Of a stretch of 64,000 nucleotides of DNA, positions 10,960 through 20,836 are shown in pieces; position 1 is the stretch's first letter; every line of letters begins with the position of its first letter. A program made the position numbers and the translations under genes. The notes under the pieces were generated by a model. It was given only the letters and a program-made list of their open reading frames with translations. It ran no database searches and was not told the DNA's origin. Source of the stretch: Clostridium sp. C8-1-8 (GTDB lineage: Bacteria; Bacillota; Clostridia; Clostridiales; Clostridiaceae); the NCBI RefSeq assembly GCF_009928445.1, contig NZ_JAABNO010000012.1, forward strand, positions 101,043 to 165,042. The letters are read 5' to 3'.

Positions 10960-12126
10960 ATGAATCAGTTCGAAAGGCTTACTCCACTATTAAAAAGTTT
11001 TGTAGAAAAGGGTCCTGCTGGCTGCTCTTGTTCAGTATCTCGTAACGGAGAAGAACTTTATAAAAACTTTGAAGGTTTCGCAGACTTAGAAAATAAAACA
11101 CCTATTAAAGAAGATACTATTTTTAGAATTTATTCCATGACAAAGGTTATAACTTGTACTGCAGCACTTATATTATACGAAAGAGGATTATTCTTGTTAA
11201 ATGATCCCTTAGAAGACTACTTACCTGAATTCAAAAATCCCAAAGTCCATAGATATACACCATATGGAGCACTATATACTGCTCCAGCCTCTAGATCAAT
11301 AACCATAAGAGATCTATTCACTATGTCTTCAGGACTTACATATTCAGGAGATAATATTGAAACTGCTCGCTGTCTATCTAAAACAATGGACAAACTTGAT
11401 GCTAAATACGAAGAAGGCGAAAAGTTTGATGCAAGAACCTTTTCGAAAGAAATTTCAAAAGTCCCTTTAGCTTTTGATCCTGGTTCTCATTGGCAGTATG
11501 GTTATAGTCATGATGTATTAGGCGCATTAATAGAAGTTGTATCTAATAAAAAATTCGGTGACTTTCTGAAGGATGAGATTTTTGATCCATTAGGAATGAA
11601 TGATACCTTCTTTAGAATTCCTGATGAAAAGCTTCATAGACTATGTAGCATCTATGATAGATCAGAAAATGGCACCTTAACAAAAAATAATAATATGGAC
11701 AGAGACTATAGACCTGATGCTACATTTGAAAGCGGCGGTGCTGGTTTATTATCTACTCTTAAGGATTATAGCACTTTTGCACAGATGCTTGCTTGTGGTG
11801 GTGAACTTAATGGCACTAGAATATTAAGTAAAAAAACTATAGAACTTATGACTACTAATCATCTTACAGAAACACAGTTATTAGACTTTGACTGGCCTTA
11901 TCAAGCTGGCTATGGCTATGGATTAGGTGTGAGAGTTATGATAGATAGAGCAAAAGGCGGCTCAAACAGTTCTCTTGGAGAATTTGGATGGTGTGGCATG
12001 GCAGGTACATGGGTTATGATAGATCCTAAGGAAAAATTGTCTGCAGTCTATATGCAGCAGATGTTCCCTAACTTTGAAGCTTATCACCAACCAAGACTGA
12101 GAAATGTTATATATGGTTCACTTTAG
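10960..12126 (+). CDS. Beta-lactamase-fold serine hydrolase (EstB/class C-like)
   Basis: A 388-aa cytoplasmic protein of the beta-lactamase/penicillin-binding-like esterase group. The SxxK motif is SMTK (Ser59, Lys62). The second motif is YSH (Tyr182) in place of YxN. The third box is in GWCGMAGTW, as in EstB-type esterases. No signal peptide, so antibiotic resistance is unlikely; the usual activity is ester or small-peptide hydrolysis. AAGGAGG precedes the ATG at ideal distance. A cre-like box 140 nt upstream suggests carbon control. Confidence 0.88.
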   Translation: MNQFERLTPLLKSFVEKGPAGCSCSVSRNGEELYKNFEGFADLENKTPIKEDTIFRIYSMTKVITCTAALILYERGLFLLNDPLEDYLPEFKNPKVHRYTPYGALYTAPASRSITIRDLFTMSSGLTYSGDNIETARCLSKTMDKLDAKYEEGEKFDARTFSKEISKVPLAFDPGSHWQYGYSHDVLGALIEVVSNKKFGDFLKDEIFDPLGMNDTFFRIPDEKLHRLCSIYDRSENGTLTKNNNMDRDYRPDATFESGGAGLLSTLKDYSTFAQMLACGGELNGTRILSKKTIELMTTNHLTETQLLDFDWPYQAGYGYGLGVRVMIDRAKGGSNSSLGEFGWCGMAGTWVMIDPKEKLSAVYMQQMFPNFEAYHQPRLRNVIYGSL

Positions 12127-12140
12127 TATATTAAATATAA

Positions 12141-12173
12141 AAATTCACTGAAGCTATTTTCTTCAGTGAATTT
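12141..12173. terminator. Bidirectional terminator
   Basis: A perfect 13-bp stem (12141-12153 with 12161-12173, AAATTCACTGAAG) has T-runs on both strands. It ends the serine hydrolase gene and probably the convergent MATE gene. Confidence 0.88.
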
Positions 12174-12248
12174 TTTTGTACATATGCCAGCTCTCCCAAA
12201 TGTGCGTTAAGAAGTTCTGACTGATTATATATTCAAATTTTTTACTTT

Positions 12249-13601
12249 TTATGCTGATGTAAGTTCTACATCCTTTCCTATAACAACATGTCCCTTCCAT
12301 TTACCCTTTAAGAATCTAATAAAATACAGTATTCCTCTTACTACCCAGTCTATGAACATTCCCATCCATACACCAGCTAAGCCCATGTTTAGGGATACCC
12401 CTATAAAATAGCCTAAGGTTACTCTAAAGGCCCACATTCCTATAAAGGTAGTTATCATAGTATACTTAGCATCACCAGCGCCTTTCAAGCCTGCTGGTAA
12501 CACAAACGCTATAGACCATACCGGAATAAATAACGAATTTAATCTTATAACATGAGCTGAAATATTAATTATCTCTTGGTCCCCTGTATATAAAGATGGT
12601 AAAATCCTTGCAAAAGGTAAGGATACTATAGCCATTATTATCAATGCTGTTGTTGAAATCTTTATTATATATCCTAAGGTTTTTTGTGCCCCGTCACTAT
12701 CATTTCGGCCCATATACTGACCAACTAAAGCGGTAGCCGTAACACAAAGTGCATTTCCAGGTATATTAATCATCCCTGCAATGGAGCTAGTTATAGAATT
12801 TGCTGCTATAGCCGAAGTTCCCATATTTACAATATATATCTGAGTTATAAGTTTTCCACCATTAAATACAAGCGACTCTACACTGGCAGGAAGTCCAATT
12901 GAAAATATAGGTTTAAGCAGACTTTTATCTAGCTTAAATTTCTTCAATTGAGTCAATTTTATTATCTTAGAGCCTCTAAGTAGCACACTTAATACAATAA
13001 TTCCACCAATAACTCTAGCCATAGCTATTCCTAGGGCTGCTCCTGTTACCCCAAGTTTTACAACATTTATTAGTGTAAAGGTAAAGACTACATTCATTAC
13101 ATTCATAAATATAGTAATTTTCATTGGCGTTTTAGTATCACCAGCTCCTCTAAGAATTCCATTACATATTAAATCTATGGTTATAAATGGATAGGTTAAA
13201 AGAGTAATTGATAGATATCTATCCGTTGAACTCATAACCAGATGATCTACAGAACCAAAAAGAACTTTGATCAAAGGTTCCTTAAATAGAAACATAAAAA
13301 TAGTAATTACAAAAGCTATGAATATTCCAGAGTATAAAGCTTGCTTTGTAGCTGCATTTGCCTTCTTTATATTTCCTTGTCCAATAAACTGAGCTACTAC
13401 AACCATGCCTCCAATAGCCAAAGCTGAAAAGAAGGCTATAAATATGTTGTTAACTGAGTCTACCATACCGATTGCTGAAACAGCTTCTTTTCCTATATGC
13501 CCTGCCATCATTGTATTTATCATCCCCATAGACATAACAAATAATTGCTCAGCAAGTATGGGTAGGGTCATACTTATAACATCTTTACGTATAAGTTTCA
13601 T
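12249..13601 (-). CDS. MATE-family multidrug efflux transporter
   Basis: A 450-aa inner-membrane Na+/H+-coupled exporter of the MATE family with twelve predicted membrane segments in two repeated MatE domains (about 10-170 and 235-400). The N-terminal pattern LPILAEQLFVMSMGMINTMM and the internal GAGDTKTPMKI and GAGDAKYTM repeats are typical. AAGGTGG precedes the ATG. It is probably controlled through two identical AT-rich palindromes upstream. Substrate unknown. Confidence 0.92.
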   Translation of the reverse strand: MKLIRKDVISMTLPILAEQLFVMSMGMINTMMAGHIGKEAVSAIGMVDSVNNIFIAFFSALAIGGMVVVAQFIGQGNIKKANAATKQALYSGIFIAFVITIFMFLFKEPLIKVLFGSVDHLVMSSTDRYLSITLLTYPFITIDLICNGILRGAGDTKTPMKITIFMNVMNVVFTFTLINVVKLGVTGAALGIAMARVIGGIIVLSVLLRGSKIIKLTQLKKFKLDKSLLKPIFSIGLPASVESLVFNGGKLITQIYIVNMGTSAIAANSITSSIAGMINIPGNALCVTATALVGQYMGRNDSDGAQKTLGYIIKISTTALIIMAIVSLPFARILPSLYTGDQEIINISAHVIRLNSLFIPVWSIAFVLPAGLKGAGDAKYTMITTFIGMWAFRVTLGYFIGVSLNMGLAGVWMGMFIDWVVRGILYFIRFLKGKWKGHVVIGKDVELTSA

Positions 13602-14166
13602 TTTGCCACCTTATAGGATACTGTAAGTTTTCTACTTCATTGTTTAGTTTATGTTCTCAAAGATTTGCTCAAAAACTAGATGCTCTTTGAAAACAGCGCC
13701 AAGATAGAAGCAGCATATCCTTTTACGAAATATAAATAATAAATATTTATTTGTATACCTCATAATAAATATTTATTACTTAATCGTAAATCCTATTTCG
13801 CCTCTCCTAATAGTAATATCACTTTATCATTATAACTCTTATTGTCAATATAGGAACAGACAAATAGCCATTTTTTATACAAATTGTATTAATACAGTTG
13901 AAACCTATATAAAACTCTCTTTAATAGCTATGATGATTTCTGAATTCATCTCTACAATTCTATCAAATAACTAAGATATACTATCTCTTATAGACCTCAT
14001 AAAAAATCGACTATTAGAAAAAATTTCATCACTTTATTCTATTTACATAATATCAACTTTACAAAATAACAAACGAAAATTTATTGTTAACATATCTACT
14101 AGATTGGTAGCAATTTTACACTTTATGATATAATTTTTAATACTAACTCAGCAGGAGGAAAACTAG
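13602..14166. other. Divergent regulatory region of MATE and GGDEF genes
   Basis: About 560 nt without a gene. It contains two identical 14-bp palindromes on the MATE side (next entry) and an extended -10 promoter TATGATATAAT at 14124-14134 on the + strand, some 30 nt before the diguanylate cyclase ATG. The remainder is AT-rich with no further structure I can name. Confidence 0.5.
13738..13777. promoter_or_regulatory. Twin AT-rich palindromes, candidate operator of the MATE gene
   Basis: The perfect palindrome AATAAATATTTATT occurs at 13738-13751 and again at 13764-13777, with centres 26 bp apart, so they fall on roughly the same helix face. Such spaced pairs fit a MarR-type dimeric repressor. 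No regulator gene is adjacent. Confidence 0.5.
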
Positions 14167-15237
14167 ATGATTAACCTGTTATTTATAAATGCCACTATTT
14201 TAATTACTTTTTTATACTTAGGCAATCAGCTTTTTGAAAATAATATTTCTAAAATAGATTTTAATATAATAAGACAACTATTACTTGGTATACTTTCCGG
14301 GTTAGGTGGCTGTATATTAGTTTTTTATGGGATTAATGTAGCAAATCTTGTCCATATAGATTTTAGAATCATAGCTATCATAGTATCAGTTATCTACGGA
14401 GGAGCTATTTCCGGTATTATAACAACATCAATGATTGCATTATTCAGGTTGAGCTATTATGGAGTAACTATCCCATCAACAATTGCATCTGTAGGATTAA
14501 TAGTGCTTTTACTTTTTTATTTTTCACTATGCAAATTCAAATTAGACTTTATTAAGAAGTTTAGTATTATGTCTTTACTAAATATTCTATATGGAATTAT
14601 AGTGTATTCTACTATTTTATTTAAAAGCCATTTACTTTTTAAGATATTATCATCTTATATAATAGCTACCTTGATTGTGTCAATCCTGGTATACTACATT
14701 TTAGTTTACATATCAAAGACCAACCAACTTTATAGAAGGCTTAAGGTTGAGTCAACAAAAGATTTTCTAACTGGACTTAATAATGTTAGGGAATTTGATA
14801 ATATAATTAATAAGCTGGTTAATAGCACTTTAGAAAAACAAGAGTCTCTATCAATACTGATGATCGATATAGATTTTTTTAAGAATATCAATGATAACTA
14901 TGGCCATCCTTCTGGAGACCTTGTTTTGAAGCAGCTAAGCAAAATACTTGTTGATTGTTGCAGAAGTTTTGACGTTATTTCTAGAAATGGCGGTGAGGAA
15001 TTTACTGCTATATTGCTAGATTGCGATTGTAAGCACGCAAGTCAAATAGCTGAGAAAATTAGAAGTTCTGTTGAAGTGCATACCTTCATTATAGAAAACA
15101 ACAAGCATATAAATATAACTGTTTCTATAGGTATAGGCTCCTATCCCGATTCAGTAAAAAATATTAACAATATATTATCTGAAGCTGATGATGCCTTATA
15201 TCTAGCTAAACGTAGTGGAAGAAATAAGGTGTGCTAA
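14167..15237 (+). CDS. Membrane-bound diguanylate cyclase (5TM-LYT sensor, GGDEF)
   Basis: A 356-aa protein. The N-terminal half (1-183) has five or six membrane segments with a 5TMR-LYT-like pattern (FRIIAIIVSVIYGGAISGII). The GGDEF domain spans about 195-356, with an active-site GGEEF (275-279) and the DIDFFKNINDNYGH metal-binding segment. The inhibitory I-site RSFD (266-269) is also present, so it should make c-di-GMP with product feedback. AGGAGG precedes the ATG. Likely targets in this window are the c-di-GMP-I riboswitch at 56.7 kb and possibly motility. Confidence 0.93.
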   Translation: MINLLFINATILITFLYLGNQLFENNISKIDFNIIRQLLLGILSGLGGCILVFYGINVANLVHIDFRIIAIIVSVIYGGAISGIITTSMIALFRLSYYGVTIPSTIASVGLIVLLLFYFSLCKFKLDFIKKFSIMSLLNILYGIIVYSTILFKSHLLFKILSSYIIATLIVSILVYYILVYISKTNQLYRRLKVESTKDFLTGLNNVREFDNIINKLVNSTLEKQESLSILMIDIDFFKNINDNYGHPSGDLVLKQLSKILVDCCRSFDVISRNGGEEFTAILLDCDCKHASQIAEKIRSSVEVHTFIIENNKHINITVSIGIGSYPDSVKNINNILSEADDALYLAKRSGRNKVC

Positions 15238-15314
15238 TATTCTATGAAAAAAGGTTAGGTTATGTTTATTTTATAAAGCTGCACATTTACATAAAGTTAT
15301 ATTTTATGAACAAT

Positions 15315-15354
15315 AAAAGTAAGAGACTGCTACAAGCAAAAGCCTCTTACTTTT
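15315..15354. terminator. Bidirectional terminator between GGDEF and YhfC genes
   Basis: An 11-bp stem AAAAGTAAGAG (15315-15325) pairs with CTCTTACTTTT (15344-15354), with T-rich flanks on both sides of the convergent genes. Confidence 0.8.
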
Positions 15355-15423
15355 AATTTCAAGTACCTATATTTAGGTTCTATATATTAAAATTCTAATA
15401 ATCCTATTTGAATCTAAAATAGT

Positions 15424-16197
15424 CTATTCCTTTAGTTCAGAAAATATCTTTTTACTTTTAACTGCAAGAATAAGTGCAGCTACTGCAAAAGCACAAGTTA
15501 TTACCTCTACTAAAGGCAAGCTTGTTATTATCTTCATTTGATATAAGGCCGCTGGGAAGTCCACTATTGCGTGCATTAATATAGCAATTAAAAGATATAT
15601 CGTTCTTCTCTTTCTTATACCATATAGCACAACAAAGCTTAGCGCCAATTGAATTGTAAAAGCAAGTAGTCTTTCAAAGCCACTAAATGCTATTTCTGGT
15701 ACTGTTAATTTTATAATTGAATCCTTTATTGCCTCAATTGCAGCTTTACCTTGGCCTTGAGCTATTACTCCAAGAGTGTTACTCTTTATGGCAAAAGCTA
15801 TTATCACAGTGTTTAACATGCTTAGTCCACCCAAATAAAGAGCTTCAATTCCACCATGACCTACTCCATAGCCTAGTCCATCCTTCCATTCAGTATCCTT
15901 TTTCAATAGAGTTTTAAAAGCTACAAATCTTCCAACCTCCTCAAAAACACCTGCTGCAAGAGCTCCATAGATTGCGAAAGCTACTGTATTCATAGGAATC
16001 AGTTTGTTAGAAATAACAGCTAAATGCATATAATGCTCCAAAACTTGACTGAATAAGATAAATACCACTGCACCAATTAAAGTCGTCTTTATAGAGAATT
16101 TATATTTTATCTTAAAAACTATTAATAATACTATTGGAAAGAGTATACAAAAGATAAGATTAATTATTAAAGCTACTATAACATTATTACTGACCAT
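15424..16197 (-). CDS. YhfC-family intramembrane protease
   Basis: A 257-aa protein with about seven membrane segments. The conserved motifs of the YhfC/PrsW-like intramembrane glutamic protease group are visible: GVFEEVGRF at about 83-91, GVGHGGIEAL at about 111-120 and a late LMHAIVDF. The paired Glu and His residues are the expected catalytic set. It stands alone, and a partner (anti-sigma factor or other membrane substrate) cannot be named. The family role is known mainly by analogy. Confidence 0.85.
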   Translation of the reverse strand: MVSNNVIVALIINLIFCILFPIVLLIVFKIKYKFSIKTTLIGAVVFILFSQVLEHYMHLAVISNKLIPMNTVAFAIYGALAAGVFEEVGRFVAFKTLLKKDTEWKDGLGYGVGHGGIEALYLGGLSMLNTVIIAFAIKSNTLGVIAQGQGKAAIEAIKDSIIKLTVPEIAFSGFERLLAFTIQLALSFVVLYGIRKRRTIYLLIAILMHAIVDFPAALYQMKIITSLPLVEVITCAFAVAALILAVKSKKIFSELKE

Positions 16198-16309
16198 TTT
16201 TATCTCCCCTAAAATTAATTATTTGACTTTGTTAAAGCTAAACCTTGTTATGCTACTTAATAGTAGAATATATGACTTAAAGCCTCATTATAACTATAGT
16301 TACAAATCA

Positions 16310-17440
16310 CTAAAAGAATATCATCGGAACTACAATCACTGCTATCATAAGAATTACAAACCCTATGGTTATAGCTAAGGCTGTCTTATTACCGAAATTT
16401 AACGTCCATCCAATGCCAAATCTCTTTTCTACAAAAATTGATGGATCATTGGGATTGTAATATATTGATCCTAGCTTCCAGTATTCATCATCATCCACAT
16501 TTGTTACACTATTATCAGTTTCCTCATTAACTGTCTCCTTAAGCTTACTTCCACCTTGACCTATCATAAGACTCAAAACCGTTGGAAGAATTGTTATTAT
16601 AAGAAATATAGTTATTATTATAGGCGCTGCTGACCTCATGTTTACCGAAATTATATTCAAAGAACTTAGATTAAAGAAAGTTATAAAGCATGTAATAACT
16701 ATTGCTAGAGTATATATCATTATTGAATTAAACTTTTTAAACTTGTATAGCTGGTTTGCTGAATTAGATGGTTTTGAGGCATCTATTTTATTCTTGCTAA
16801 TGGCAATAGAATAATTAGCAAAGGCTAATATGAACACTAATATAATCTCCATAGCACCATTAGCTACAAGAGTTCCTATGGATTTTTCTGCAAATCTATC
16901 TGCTACTCCGTAAAGATTAAAGTGCACACCAATCTTACCAGGAAGTTTGTCATAGTTAGTTATAGGTAAAACTAAATTAACAATCGCTATTACCATTGGA
17001 ATTGCAAACCAATAAGATGATAATACAGCCTTATTTCTAAGCTTTTGAGACATCTCTGTATTTACATAAAGTATTTGCTTCTTATCCTTCAAAAGATTAT
17101 TTTTAGACTTATATTCTTTTATTTTTTTATTGGCACTTAAGAATATAATAAAATATATTGCAAGCTCAACTAAAACTGCTATGAGCAAAAGAATAGAATT
17201 TTTAAATATAGTATTTAACGCCACCATATATAACGTAATGAAAACTATTGAAAATATAGTCAGTTGATTGTAATAGGTTTTAGTAACCTTTCTAATCTCC
17301 TCATCCTTAATTCTATCTAAAGGTATAAACACCCCAAAAATCAAATCTTTTCTAGTTAACTTAGGAGTAAGTAGAAAAGATACATAAAGCAATAAAAAAA
17401 CAAATATAGACATAACATTACTAATGAGTACATCACTCAT
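16310..17440 (-). CDS. DUF1648/DUF5808 membrane protein
   Basis: A 376-aa integral membrane protein with about seven hydrophobic segments. A DUF1648-type segment (about 155-185, LPGKIGVHFNLYGVADRF) is followed by a C-terminal DUF5808 motif (YWKLGSIYYNPNDPSIFVEK, then FGIGWTLNFGN). Proteins of this kind are often encoded with small GntR/YtrA regulators. Their function is unknown; SdpI-like immunity or cell-envelope roles are suggested for relatives. It lies 18 nt after the GntR gene in one operon. Confidence 0.85.
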   Translation of the reverse strand: MSDVLISNVMSIFVFLLLYVSFLLTPKLTRKDLIFGVFIPLDRIKDEEIRKVTKTYYNQLTIFSIVFITLYMVALNTIFKNSILLLIAVLVELAIYFIIFLSANKKIKEYKSKNNLLKDKKQILYVNTEMSQKLRNKAVLSSYWFAIPMVIAIVNLVLPITNYDKLPGKIGVHFNLYGVADRFAEKSIGTLVANGAMEIILVFILAFANYSIAISKNKIDASKPSNSANQLYKFKKFNSIMIYTLAIVITCFITFFNLSSLNIISVNMRSAAPIIITIFLIITILPTVLSLMIGQGGSKLKETVNEETDNSVTNVDDDEYWKLGSIYYNPNDPSIFVEKRFGIGWTLNFGNKTALAITIGFVILMIAVIVVPMIFF

Positions 17441-17458
17441 AAACCCATCTCCTTAATA

Positions 17459-17836
17459 TTATTTTTCATACTCACAATACATTCTTTTACATTCTTCAAT
17501 AAAATCGTCTTTAGAAATTCCGAAGCAATACGCTTGAGCAATAATATTTTTCAATTCTTCCTTTAGCGAATCAGCAGCTTTATCGTTCTGTCTTATTGGA
17601 ATAGAATTAACTATGGCTCCTTTACGTCTATCTATGGTTACAAATCCTTCATCCTTTAAAAGGTTATACCCTTTATTTACAGTATGAAGATTTATTCCAA
17701 TATCTTCAGCCATTTGACGAACGGATGGCAAACTTTCTTCAGGCTGAAGTTCTCCGCTTGCTATTCCATGGATGATTTGATTTTTTAATTGAAGATATAT
17801 AGGAACCTCGCTTTGAAAATCAATCTTTATCAGCAT
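17459..17836 (-). CDS. GntR-family (YtrA-type) transcriptional regulator
   Basis: A 125-aa repressor-type protein. The winged helix spans about 10-75 (PIYLQLKNQIIHGIASGEL, SVRQMAEDIGINLHTVNKGY), and the C-terminal tail is only about 45 residues, as in the YtrA subgroup. I start it at the ATG at 17836, which has AAAGGAAG upstream and gives MLIKIDFQSEVPIY. A longer open frame exists upstream but crosses the operator. It probably represses its own operon with the DUF1648 protein through the palindrome at 17869-17903. Confidence 0.92.
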   Translation of the reverse strand: MLIKIDFQSEVPIYLQLKNQIIHGIASGELQPEESLPSVRQMAEDIGINLHTVNKGYNLLKDEGFVTIDRRKGAIVNSIPIRQNDKAADSLKEELKNIIAQAYCFGISKDDFIEECKRMYCEYEK

Positions 17837-17868
17837 TCTGCACTTCCTTTCATCTTTTATTATATAAG

Positions 17869-17903
17869 TTATATTTGTTATATATAATATATAACAAATA
17901 TAA
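17869..17903. promoter_or_regulatory. 35-bp perfect palindrome, GntR operator
   Basis: Arms of 16 nt (TTATATTTGTTATATA and its exact complement) flank a 3-nt centre, 33 nt before the gntR start. The core TGTTATATA...TATATAACA fits a dimeric GntR site. It also matches the expected promoter position, so binding would block transcription. Confidence 0.8.
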
Positions 17904-18043
17904 TAACAAAGCAATGTAACTATAGATTTTTTTTATAGTCTATCTTCTCCTTCATAAGCAATTTAGCTTAATAAGCTTCTATTTTCTAATACTATCTAAA
18001 AGATTCAATAATTATGTCACGGTATTCTTCTAAATAATAAAAT

Positions 18044-18069
18044 AACTGCTCACCAGAATGGCGGCAGTT
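18044..18069 (-). terminator. Terminator of the binding-protein gene
   Basis: An AACTGC-CGCC stem with GGTG-GCAGTT (one bulge, one G-U) and a T-rich tail ATTTTATTATTT on the - strand. It lies 25 nt after the stop at 18095. Confidence 0.7.
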
Positions 18070-18094
18070 GTTTTGAACTCAGTATTTTACTATA

Positions 18095-19405
18095 TTAATT
18101 TTCTCTAGTATTATCTCTATAGAAAGCCCACTTCTTATTAATTTCTTTCCTAAGTGAGGCCACATCTTTAGATATTACATACTGCTGAGCAAACCTTCCC
18201 TCTAATTCAGTAATTTTTCTAAGATCATAGTATCTATTATGATAGTTTATATTCTCTTTACTTTGAAATTTGTAGACGTCTCCCTCCATAACTATAGGCA
18301 TATCAAACTTCTTCAACTCATCTAAGAGCTTTTTATTTTCTTCATTATTCTTAAGTGAAGATCTAATATTTACAGCCTTGGCATATCTATCATCATCAAA
18401 CATAAATTTTAAAAAAGCTTTTGCTACCTCAGGATACTTTGTTGTTTTACTAACTGCATACCTACAATCCCCACCAATACTTATATACTTACTATCTGGA
18501 ATAGGAAACATACCAAACTGATCCTTAGCAGCTCCTAAATCCTCCAGTTGACGTATAAAGTCTGAATTCCATATAAACATTGCCACTTTTCCATCTTTTA
18601 AATCATTCTTACACTGTTGCCAGTCGTAATCAAATAGATCCTCTTCGCAATACCCCATATCTCCTATATGCCGTAACATCTCCAAAGACTTATAAACTGA
18701 GCTCTCTTCCCCTAGTATCGGCATTGACTGAGCAATAGTCTTTCTCTCTAAATCCTTATCTATCAGATAAGGAATACTATCTAGCCACAGTCCCATTCCC
18801 CATTGTTCCTTATAACATAAAGCCATTGGTGTTAGTCCAATTTTCTTTATCTTATCACAAGCAGCAAAAAACTCATTAATATCTTTCGGCAAGTTAGTTA
18901 TTCCGGCCTTGTTAAATATCTGTTTATTATATATAACACCTTGCCACCCCAGAGAAGTTGTTAATTCGTATAACTTTCCCTTATCTTCCACGTTAGTGCT
19001 ACAATTGTACATATTATAGTCATTAAATCCCAGGTCATCTATGGGAAGGAAATAGTTGCTAAAGTCGCTTGCATTTATAACTTGAGGTACAATGGTAATA
19101 TCCGCCAACTCCCCTACCGAAGCTTTTCTTCTTAATATTTCTTCTGTATCTCCAATTAACTCCAAATTCACCTTTACCTTTGGATTCTCTTTTTCAAAGC
19201 TATCTATCATTTGTTTCAATTCTCTAGACTTGTCAGTTCTATTACTTACAAAAGTTATATTGCCCTCTAATCTAGAGCTTTTGAAATCATTTACATTAGA
19301 GGCATTTACTTTACTAGTACTAAATTTTATTATTAATAAGGAAGGGATACTTAAACATACAAATACTAAAATAATAGTTTTTAAATTAATATTATTTATT
19401 TTCAT
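18095..19405 (-). CDS. Family 1 extracellular sugar-binding protein, non-lipidated
   Basis: A 436-aa solute-binding protein of the sugar ABC type (ITFVSNRTDKSRELKQMIDSFEKENPKVKV, then the WGMGLWLDS and FGMFPIPDS segments). Residues 8-28 form one hydrophobic segment followed by NASN; there is no lipobox Cys, so it is either membrane-anchored or released. I prefer the ATG at 19405 (AGGTAGG 10 nt upstream) over an in-frame GTG at 19414, which lies too close to that site. It is encoded next to the YesN-like regulator, with no permease genes of its own class. It may therefore serve as the ligand sensor for the two-component system; that is inference. Confidence 0.85.
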   Translation of the reverse strand: MKINNINLKTIILVFVCLSIPSLLIIKFSTSKVNASNVNDFKSSRLEGNITFVSNRTDKSRELKQMIDSFEKENPKVKVNLELIGDTEEILRRKASVGELADITIVPQVINASDFSNYFLPIDDLGFNDYNMYNCSTNVEDKGKLYELTTSLGWQGVIYNKQIFNKAGITNLPKDINEFFAACDKIKKIGLTPMALCYKEQWGMGLWLDSIPYLIDKDLERKTIAQSMPILGEESSVYKSLEMLRHIGDMGYCEEDLFDYDWQQCKNDLKDGKVAMFIWNSDFIRQLEDLGAAKDQFGMFPIPDSKYISIGGDCRYAVSKTTKYPEVAKAFLKFMFDDDRYAKAVNIRSSLKNNEENKKLLDELKKFDMPIVMEGDVYKFQSKENINYHNRYYDLRKITELEGRFAQQYVISKDVASLRKEINKKWAFYRDNTREN

Positions 19406-19468
19406 GGTATACACACCTACCTTTTTATTAGGGGACGGAGCTTTTGTCCCATAACCTTCTTATTGATT

Positions 19469-20701
19469 TTAGTCCTTACCTCTGTAGTTGTTTGGGGTAA
19501 CCCCAGTCAATTTCTTAAATGCTCTTCCAAAGGTTATGGAATCATTATATCCAACTAGTTGTGCTATTTCATATATCTTTAAATTTGTAGTTATTAGTAA
19601 CTCTTTTGCTTTCTTTATCCTATGATTGGACAGAAAATCATAAAAACCCTCACCAGTTTCTCTCTTAAACAATTCAGAAAAGTAGTTCTGACTCAAGAAC
19701 ACTTCGTCTGCTACATCTTTTAACGTTATATTTTTAGTATAATTATCTTTAATATAGTTTATGGCCAAAGTTATTGCTGAACTATTGCTTCCAATACTAG
19801 TATTATCTAAAACCTCTACAAGCTTGTCCTGATTACTTAATAAATATTTTTTTACCTTCTTATTATTAAACTCTTCAATCAATTTCTTAGCCAAACAGCC
19901 ATTTTCTCTAAGCTTCCAAACCTTATCTGTGGTTTCTGTAATATATACACTTTTTTCATTTTCTAAAAATAAATCTGCTTCGCTATCTATAATCTTCATT
20001 ACTGAATCTATATCATTATTTTCTTCATTTTTAAAGTAGAAAATTATGTATATAAATTCCTTATAGTTAAAGAATGAATACTCAAACTTATCATTGTATC
20101 TTATAACTCTTCCTATAAATCGCTTTATTATTTCACCGTCATCTTGATTTCTTTTAGCTATGACCATCTTATAAAAATAATCTTCATCAAGTTGAATTTT
20201 ATCTACTAATAAATTCTCTTTTATTGAAGTAATATCTTTGTTTGAAAATAACACATTTTTAAAAAAATCTCTTTTTAAGACTTCAATAGATTTATTATAT
20301 ACCTTATTGTTTTTCTCATTAGTTTCAATCTTTTCTTCTACTTCTTTTATAATATCCGCCAGTTCTTCAGACCTAATAGGTTTTAGTAAGTAGTTAAAAG
20401 CCCCCGCTTTCATACTATCCCTAACATAAGTAAACTCATCATATCCACTTAATACTATAAATAGAGGAATCTTTTTTAAGATTTCATGAGCTCTTTTTAT
20501 TAGCTCGATCCCCGACATTACTGGCATCTTTATATCTGTTACAACAAGATCAATAGACAAATAATTTTCTTTTAAGTACTCCAGTGCAGTATTTCCATTT
20601 GCAAAATCTGCGACCACCTCATGTTGTTCAAATAATCTTTTAATTACCTTTGAAAGTCCCATTCTAATTATCTTATCATCATCTACAACAATTATTTTCA
20701 T
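19469..20701 (-). CDS. AraC-type response regulator (YesN-like)
   Basis: A 410-aa protein. The receiver domain is at 1-120, with phospho-acceptor Asp56 (LVVTDIKMP) and Lys at about 104. The middle region has no recognised domain and is shorter than in most YesN proteins (about 530 aa). The AraC DNA-binding domain spans about 305-405 (ITLKDVADEVFLSQNYFSELF, then IYEIAQLVGYNDSITFGRAFK). GAGGAG precedes the ATG. It is divergent from its cognate kinase across 135 nt and upstream of the binding protein. Likely activator of carbohydrate genes, most simply those of the galactomannan locus. Confidence 0.93.
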   Translation of the reverse strand: MKIIVVDDDKIIRMGLSKVIKRLFEQHEVVADFANGNTALEYLKENYLSIDLVVTDIKMPVMSGIELIKRAHEILKKIPLFIVLSGYDEFTYVRDSMKAGAFNYLLKPIRSEELADIIKEVEEKIETNEKNNKVYNKSIEVLKRDFFKNVLFSNKDITSIKENLLVDKIQLDEDYFYKMVIAKRNQDDGEIIKRFIGRVIRYNDKFEYSFFNYKEFIYIIFYFKNEENNDIDSVMKIIDSEADLFLENEKSVYITETTDKVWKLRENGCLAKKLIEEFNNKKVKKYLLSNQDKLVEVLDNTSIGSNSSAITLAINYIKDNYTKNITLKDVADEVFLSQNYFSELFKRETGEGFYDFLSNHRIKKAKELLITTNLKIYEIAQLVGYNDSITFGRAFKKLTGVTPNNYRGKD

Positions 20702-20836
20702 TGCTCCTCCTCAGTTGAAGATTTCTAAGAATTGCTATATATTAAAATTATACATTAAATTTTGTACATTTAAAATATATACTTTTTTTATTGTTAATAT
20801 TACTACCAATTTTTTCAATATAGGTTAGGTGAATTT

